Part shown: one piece after another, positions 54,801-64,000 of the stretch
How the letters are laid out: every line of letters begins with the position of its first letter
Numbering within the stretch: the first letter of the stretch is position 1
Assembly: GCA_013398955.1 (NCBI GenBank)
Contig: VWPU01012748.1
Location: 1 to 64,000, forward strand
Length of the DNA: 64,000 nt
Source of the DNA: Callaeas wilsoni
Lineage: Eukaryota; Chordata; Aves; Passeriformes; Callaeidae
Direction of reading: 5' to 3'
Program-made: the position numbers and the translations under genes
Notes under the pieces: model-generated
Told to the model about the DNA's origin: nothing
The model's database searches: none
The model's input: the letters and a program-made list of their open reading frames with translations, nothing else

Positions 54801-57388
54801 TTCTATTTAAAAGATGACTTGCTTAAATAGCACAATTATGGGAGAGAAAATGTTTTTAAAGATGCATTTCCTAGAACATAAACACTTTTCTGCTTCAAAG
54901 TACAACTATACATAACACATTCTACTAATCAAAAACTATTTCAGACTCATTCCCTTTTTAAAGTACAAAAGACTCTTTCTAAGAAAGCTTTGTGTAATCA
55001 TATGAAACAAAAGCTGAACAAAATGCTGCTGAAACAAAGGCATTCTTGAATATGCTTCCACTGGAGGAGAGACAACATAATAGCTGCCTGAACTGATGAT
55101 GGAAGCAAGCCTTATACACTTTGCTAGCAGTAAATACACAACTTAATTTCAAAGATATTCAGATATTCAAGTATTAACTATCCAGGTAAGTTTAATTTCC
55201 TGAAAATACAATTTTTAAAAACTGCTGTAGGTTATCCTAAAAACATCCACTATGCAAATACTCTTCAGACTTGAAGTTTTCTTCCCTTCTCTTCATCCCT
55301 GATGAAGAAAAGTCATCAGTAATATTCAAACAAACCTTTTTGTTAGTTAGTTTGGATTTTGTTTAGGTTTTAAGTGGCTTACTGAAGTCCATGATGCCAT
55401 TAACAAACTACAAAGAAATTCACTCATGTTTATAGTCACGTAGTCACGTAGTACCCTGTTTAATGTCCTAGAAATATGGGACAATCATATCTCCTATGAG
55501 CTACTTGAAAATTATTTAAAGCAGCTCATTTATTTTGGGGTGGAGTAAAACTGGCAAGTTACTGAGAGTGATCATAGAATCAGACTGTTTCCATCACGAG
55601 CACATTCCCGTAACTTGCCCGAGTTTGCTTCAGGAGCAGAAGATAGTTCTAGTCGGACACAAAACTAACTAAACGCCTCAAAGTCCTTTCTCTGCATTGT
55701 ACTGGGGATGCTTACAAACTGAAATCCAAGCTGCTGATGTTTTGGTGGTATTTCCAAGCTCTGTGTGCATCTGTGGATCTTGAGGAAAGGTACTGTAGTC
55801 AGCACTGGTCTTCCACAGTGAGCATTGCTAACATTTTGCATTTGGCTGTTACCACCAGCAGCACATCAGAGATTCCAGCCAAGACAACAACAGAGGAGCA
55901 CATTAGAGAAACAGTGTCAAAGACTACTGTACATCAGGTGTCCACTTCCTGGTATTAATGCCAAGAGAGGTTTGCTAAAACCTTTCTCTGAAACATCACT
56001 GAGGAGCCACAGAGTTCTCTCCATGGACAAAAGTCGTGCTGTTATTTTCAGGAGAGGTTTTCTGCTGGAAAAAGATAAGCTACTTGTTAAGATCTCAGAG
56101 TTAATGGACTAGTAACAACAGTGTTTAGAGACAAACACCTGAACAGGTTACAATTTCAAAACCAGACTGCCATGAACCCTTGCGCCTGAAGTTAGCACAC
56201 AGCCCAGCTACACTCAATGAGCTCCTTCCTCAAAGCCCTCTGCTCAGGCAGAACCCACGATCGACCAGCCCACTGCCACAAGAAGTGCACAAGAGGGAGG
56301 AAAACAAACAGTGTCTCCAACACCCACCAGAAGAGGAGACAGGACGGCTCCTGCAAAGCAGCTCACAGAGTTGTCCTCAAATCAGGCATGTGCTACCCAC
56401 TTTGGAAAAAAAAAAATCACATTCTTCATTCAGCTGGTGAAATAATGATTATAGTCCTGACTTTACAATAAAAGAGGGAGGCACTGTCCTTTTGAAAATT
56501 TCACAATTGCTTCAGGAGAAAGGGAACACCCAAAACAATTACTGATAGTCAAGACCATCTTTTGTCATATTTCCTGACAGCAACTCAAGCACAGAAACAG
56601 ATTTGTGTGTTTGTCGGAAATTGAAGATGGGAAATACTCTTATCAAGTCCATTGAAAAACTACAGTAATTTTATTTTCTCCAGTCAACCAAAGAATGGTG
56701 GTGAATTCTCCATTAACAAAAGGTCTAGACATTTCTGATTATGAGTGCTTCTGTCTCAGTGGGAGGCAGACATTTAAAGCAAACCTGGATAGTATCAGTC
56801 AATATACTAAAAAATGCACTTTTAATAAAATTAAATTCCTAGTGTCACTACTCTCTCTTAAAAGCTGAAATTACGAGCTGCAAGTAGTGAAACCTGTTAA
56901 GTAGCTAACCAGCAAAAAGCTGCTCACGCAGCACTGGTAAAGCATCAGTGCTAGACAAAAAGCAGGCTGAGCAGGACACAAACAAGTCACTTGCTGGAAA
57001 GAACAGCATTATGCAAGTTTCCAGTACACCCTTTCCTACAATACGCTGATTATCAAAAATATGGAACTTAAGCCAGAAAAATAATCTCAACACATAAATT
57101 ATATGGAAGTTGTGGCAAAAGCCTGGAGCAACACACAGGGGATGGAAAAATCCATTGCTACACTAACTACGGTAGCACAAGAGTGCCTTTTTTTCTTCCT
57201 ATTATTTTAAGACTAGGAATTGTGACTTTAAATAAGCAGAACTTGTATGCAGCACCTGGCAGGTTAATATTAAATCCACTCCACCACTATGGTCAGTTGA
57301 TTTTCCCTGGTTACCTGTTTACAGCTAATAAAGCAGCATGCAAATTTTGTAGCCTCTTTGCATTAAACCCACCTCTCAAAAGACTTAC
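51808..57388. other. Probable intron; nothing supported
   Basis: AT-rich DNA with no exon that passes splice and frame checks. No CpG-rich promoter-like stretch is seen. Confidence 0.5.
51992..52007. repeat. (CA)n microsatellite
   Basis: About eight CA units, uninterrupted. Confidence 0.95.
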
Positions 57389-57436
57389 AAAGTAAAGTAG
57401 GAAAAGTTTACAGAGATCATATTCACTACTCAGGCT
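57389..57436 (-). CDS. Tentative 48-bp exon, hydrophobic
   Basis: Seen: on the minus strand a pyrimidine tract (a run of nine or more T followed by cctcttgctg) leads to an AG, then 48 open bases, then a perfect GTAAGT donor. Both ends are phase 0. The peptide is SLSSEYDLCKLFLLYF. Joined to the phase-0 exon at 51727-51807 it gives LCKLFLLYFAAFCHWICITV followed by RKCRRENKRKLQRKIK. That is a hydrophobic span of about 20 residues with a positively charged flank, the usual look of a membrane anchor with its cytosolic side. The match in phase and chemistry is suggestive, but an exon of 16 codons can arise by chance, and a neighbouring AG two bases later would change the phase. Confidence 0.33.
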
Positions 57437-58453
57437 CTTCACGGCATCAGCAAGAGGAAAAAAAAACAGACTGGGAAGAGAGGGCTCATGCTTTCAAGGA
57501 CAGACATTGTTTCATCAGAACATGTGTCGTCAGCTTTTTCTGGCTATAAAACACAGTTAAAACTGTCTGGAATGTTATCAATGCTGTTGGGAGGAGAAGT
57601 GTACCTCAACCACTCTATAAAACGGCACGCACATGGATCACTCAGGAGATCAGACAGACTTCTGAGGTCTAGGCTGGTGGAGGTTTGATCAAGTAGAATG
57701 ACAAGCAAGTCACTCTGAACCACCATTAGGAGGAGAGAGAGGGTAGCCACTTGTCTCTCCTTGCACAGCGAGTATCCAAGCATCTTGTCAGCCCCGAAAA
57801 AACAACACTTCATCTGCTCTTATTCCATACCACCGGCAGATGTTGCCATACCTCAGGGTGTACCCTGGAAATTACACTTACTGCCAGACTCAAACACTAC
57901 ACTACCTTGTACACACTGCTGAACTACCTGCAGCAGAGCGGAATCTCAAATTGCCCCATCAAAAAGCGTAAACAAAAGACATTAACAAGACATAGTGCTA
58001 CACAGTATTAGTGTAGAAGACTGAAAAATACACCTCCTCCTTTATCTCTCCCGGACACTGACTGAAAAACCATAACAAAAATCCAGACTTCCACTACACA
58101 GGTTAACAAAGTGCAGACAGATGGCAGTGAAAAGCAAGGAACATCAACACTCCTTTGGGGATAGCAGCTGGCTGGTCTGATGATAGACTTCAGCTCCTCT
58201 AATCTCTCATTAAGCAATTGTTGGATTCTAGTCTGAGCTCAATTTATTTTCTTTTACAAATGAGTGGAGGCAAACATCTTCAATATGCAATTCATACCAC
58301 CCATCTTTGGCTGAGATCACCACAAAGAAATGATACCAGCCACCTCTGGGTGCAGGAATGTGAAACTGTCCCAAATGAAGGCAACCAGCCTGGATCACCC
58401 ACTTATTTATCTGTAGCCAGAGAAACCACAACAAATATTCCTTCCACTATTAC

Positions 58454-58471
58454 AAAAAAAAAAAAAAAAAA
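58454..58471. repeat. Poly(A) run
   Basis: An A homopolymer of about 18 following ccttccactattac. The upstream 250 bases show no intact frame that would mark a processed pseudogene. Confidence 0.9.
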
Positions 58472-58822
58472 GAGTCACCAAAGTAAAAAGTACTGACTGC
58501 TGACCAGTTACTTTGTGCCAAAGTGGATGCAGCAAGTAGTGCTTGTCTTGTGGTGAGTTTGTGGGCTGCAGCAGTCTCAAGCCTGCTGGAATGCACTAAA
58601 AGCGACTGCCGAGCGACACAGTGCGTATCACAGGGCTGCAACAAGATTTACGTCTTGTTCTGACTGCAGCAGGAGGCAGCAGGTGCACAAGGGCAGTTAA
58701 TTATTTCCATCTGGTGGCGTGTCAGGCAAGGCCCAAATACAGGCCTTACACATTCACCTTGCTGATGGAGCAGACGCTAAAAACAAAACGAACCACAGCC
58801 TCGAAATGAAAAGCTGGCATCA

Positions 58823-58892
58823 CAGAGTCTTCAGAGTCTTGCTGCCTTTGGCTTTTTTAGGAACTGTCTTTTTTAGGAACTTTCTTTCATCT
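58823..58892 (+). repeat. Short tandem duplications
   Basis: CAGAGTCTT is repeated twice (about 58823-58840). The block CTTTTTTAGGAACT is repeated twice at about 58852-58882. Confidence 0.75.
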
Positions 58893-59848
58893 CAGATGGG
58901 TTTGTTGCGGTTTACTTGGACTCTGGGTACAGGGTTTCCTACATTTCTAAACTTTTGTTGTGTCAATTCCAGTAAGTACTTTAAAAAGAAAATTCTACCC
59001 GAGGCTTGAGTCAGCTGTACCAAAACCCGATTTTCTTTTTGGTTTTATTTTAACAGCAGCTTACCAAGAATAACCAGGAGAACTCTCCCTTGGGGAGAAT
59101 AAAACTGCACTACCACGAACCAACACCTACAAACTTCCAGCACCCTCCTGCAAAGAAACCACGTCTCGAAGCTTAAATGAGGAATCTTTGGGATGAGAAA
59201 TGAAAACTAATTTATTTTGCAGGTGCGATTTGAATACTTGCAGATGGCTTGAAACACCTACTTGTTCAGTATCAAAAAGACAGCAGTACCTTTTGTACAA
59301 TCTTTGAATGAAAATTTAAGGAGTTAAACTAAAAAATTATCACATATTGCAGGTATTAATTTGAACACAAGTTATTACGACTTCCCAGATCTCCTCTTTT
59401 TCTATCTTCTCCCAGATATCCTCATACAACCAACACTTACTGGAAAAAATGTTCAGTAGAAGAAGGGGCATGGTTAGCCACACAAAAGTTCAGGTCTTTC
59501 ATTTTGTTGAAATTTGGGTTCATTGCACTTAATACGTGACATTTTTGCTCTGCACCTTAAGTCCCTGCACTGAACCAGTCAGTGGTGTTTGTTAGCTCAT
59601 GGCACATACAGAACCCAGAGACATTAACATCAGCCTTTGTCAGGCTTTTGCAAAATTGTTATTTACTGAATTCAACTCAGTTAATACTCACCTTTATAAA
59701 GAAACCAGAAATCACAGATTTAATAAGACCTTGAAATCAGCATTGGACAACTGAAGTGCAACACAGTAACAATGATAGCATTAATTCATAGATACTTTAA
59801 TTGCTGGTTTAATGATACATCACATCTACTGAAGCTTTTAAAGATGTT

Positions 59849-59854
59849 TTTATT
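59849..59854 (-). terminator. Candidate poly(A) signal AATAAA
   Basis: The plus-strand text tttatt reads AATAAA on the minus strand. It lies about 1.03 kb past the stop of exon B and one base beyond a perfect 12-bp hairpin (59856-59881). Isolated hexamers are common in AT-rich DNA, so use of this site is not proven. Confidence 0.35.
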
Positions 59855-59855
59855 A

Positions 59856-59881
59856 TGGTTTTATAAATTTTTATAAAACCA
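59856..59881. repeat. Perfect 12-bp palindromic hairpin
   Basis: TGGTTTTATAAA (59856-59867) and TTTATAAAACCA (59870-59881) are exact reverse complements with a TT loop. On the minus strand it sits just before the AATAAA at 59849-59854. Confidence 0.92.
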
Positions 59882-60882
59882 CCAAAGCACTTTAAAGAAT
59901 CATGCTTTCTTGTGTAATACATAAAACTAATTTCATACTGTGCTTCTACGGTGCTGTTTTTCAAGTTATTTTACAGATGGCACATTTAAAAAAACCAATG
60001 GAAGCATAAATTTCTACTGACTGCAATGCAACAAGGCATCCAAACCAAGATGTTTCATTACAACTAAGTTAAAGTGTGAGTGCATTATGTAATAAACAAT
60101 AGCAGTTTGGTCATTTAATCTTAATTCTGTTTACAACAAAACTAACATTTGTGCTTCACAACCTAAGATCCCATAATATAAACATAAGTTCTCTGCTGTA
60201 AAATTCCCAACAAATTACTGTCCAAAAAAAAAAAAACATCTAAAGCAGGAGACCAAATCTACTCACTTTCTTCGAGAATTGCTATATTTAAGACTAATAT
60301 GACGTACCAGACACAGTAAGGCACAATGGGTGGTACAAACAAATGAATACAGTTGTCCATGAAACTTATTCTCTTCCACAAATACTAAAATATGTACCGC
60401 TCAAGATAAATTTTCTCTTAAAAATGAAATACATCATCTTGTTATGAAAGTCCTATACAAAAATTTAAAATTTACACCATCTGAGCTGCCAAAAAAATAA
60501 AAAAGTGTATCAATTCCCACAAAACTATATTTCTCACCAGTACATCCAGCCACTGGGAAGAAGATATCCCAGCACTCTGGAAAAGAAAAGCATTATTTCC
60601 CCTGTGTTTAAGACAAAAATATTGTATTCTGCATACAGTAGTGTATTAAACTTAAAAAAAGCCTAGGACTATTAAAATTACAATATTGATTTGGAAATTA
60701 TTGGTTCACTGCCTGGATGAAATAAGGCACTTTCTTCCAGTGGGCCGCACTTTTCATGTGTATGGAGATGATGAATCAGGTTCTGGTTAAAAACAAAAAG
60801 GGGCTCAGCGAGGTCCCAGAAGACGACAGGAACGTTTCAACAGCAGGGGAAGACACAGGAGGTAAAACCTGGAGATGAAACT

Positions 60883-64000
<3,118 letters not shown>

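Larger units (their letters stand above)
57437..59848. other. No supported gene between the candidate exons
   Basis: Holds short tandem duplications and a poly(A) run. A possible small exon at about 59396-59460 (minus, ending at a GTAAGT donor) was noted, but its phase fits no neighbour. Confidence 0.45.
59849..60882 (-). other. Putative 3' UTR of exon B
   Basis: This stretch directly follows the TAG stop of exon B. It is AT-rich, has no sustained frame on the minus strand, and reaches an AATAAA hexamer (minus strand, 59849-59854). An ATTAAA variant lies near 60.11 kb, so a shorter UTR is also possible. The boundary is inferred from these hexamers only. Confidence 0.4.

Noticed and set aside
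57858..57960. Minus-strand GTAAGT donor with a short open frame near 57.86 kb
   Set aside because: The acceptor tract is poor and competing donors lie within the frame; nothing else supports it.
58218..58496. Processed pseudogene suggested by the poly(A) run at 58.45 kb
   Set aside because: The upstream sequence has no gene-like frame and no flanking direct repeat was found.
59396..59460. Possible initial exon (ATG then about 20 codons, ending at GTAAGT) on the minus strand
   Set aside because: It ends in phase 2 and fits no downstream phase-0 exon; no promoter features are seen upstream.
59665..59740. Minus-strand segment with acceptor-like gcacttcag and a good GTGAGT donor; a short inner frame reads LIKSVISGFFIK
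   Set aside because: With the better acceptor all three frames hit stops; with the weaker internal AG the entry phase fits no neighbouring exon. It also overlaps no other support.

Overview
The window looks like bird nuclear DNA, most likely from a songbird. It is AT-rich, very sparse in coding sequence, and carries CR1 LINE copies (about 30588-32185 on the minus strand and 39680-39867 on the plus strand). It also carries a recognisable avian ERVL-type solo LTR at 15695-16241 and a second LTR-like element at 36391-37502 bounded by a 5-base direct repeat. There is no bacterial, plasmid or phage content: no operons, no ribosome binding sites, no CRISPR array, and no tRNA or rRNA gene that I could see. 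Nearly all open reading frames longer than 60 codons are chance frames in intronic or intergenic DNA.

Coding signal is concentrated on the minus strand, so transcription runs from high to low coordinates. Exon A (62882-63018) is acidic. It can join in phase 0 to exon B (60883-61041), which ends a protein in a coiled-coil-like stretch and the tail TTSV, followed by 3' UTR sequence down to about 59.85 kb. Further downstream lies a chain of short exons at 51727-51807, 50855-51058, 48487-48723 and 47088-47165. Each has an AG acceptor, a GT donor and an open frame, and each starts and ends in phase 0. The 47.1 kb exon encodes the core of a PDZ-type domain. A tentative exon at 57389-57436 would, when joined to the 51.8 kb exon, create a hydrophobic segment followed by a strongly basic stretch, as in a membrane anchor. 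Weaker candidates lie at 45233-45312 and 41914-42010. A clean terminal exon (30304-30456) ends in a stop codon that overlaps its own AATAAA signal.

I could not name the gene or genes. The exons may be one long gene with an alternative early end (exon B), or two neighbours in tandem. No obvious CpG-rich promoter lies between about 52 and 59.8 kb, which mildly favours one gene, and transcript data would settle it. The left half (1 to about 30.3 kb) shows no supportable exon. It holds one solo LTR, a GC-rich patch at 18.24-19.56 kb with long overlapping frames, a smaller GC-rich patch near 26.9-27.3 kb, and minor tandem repeats.

No novel defence or mobile system is visible. The most useful leads are the unidentified PDZ-containing gene, its possible alternative termini, the target-site-flanked LTR at 36.4 kb, and two perfect hairpins (45988-46015 and 59856-59881).
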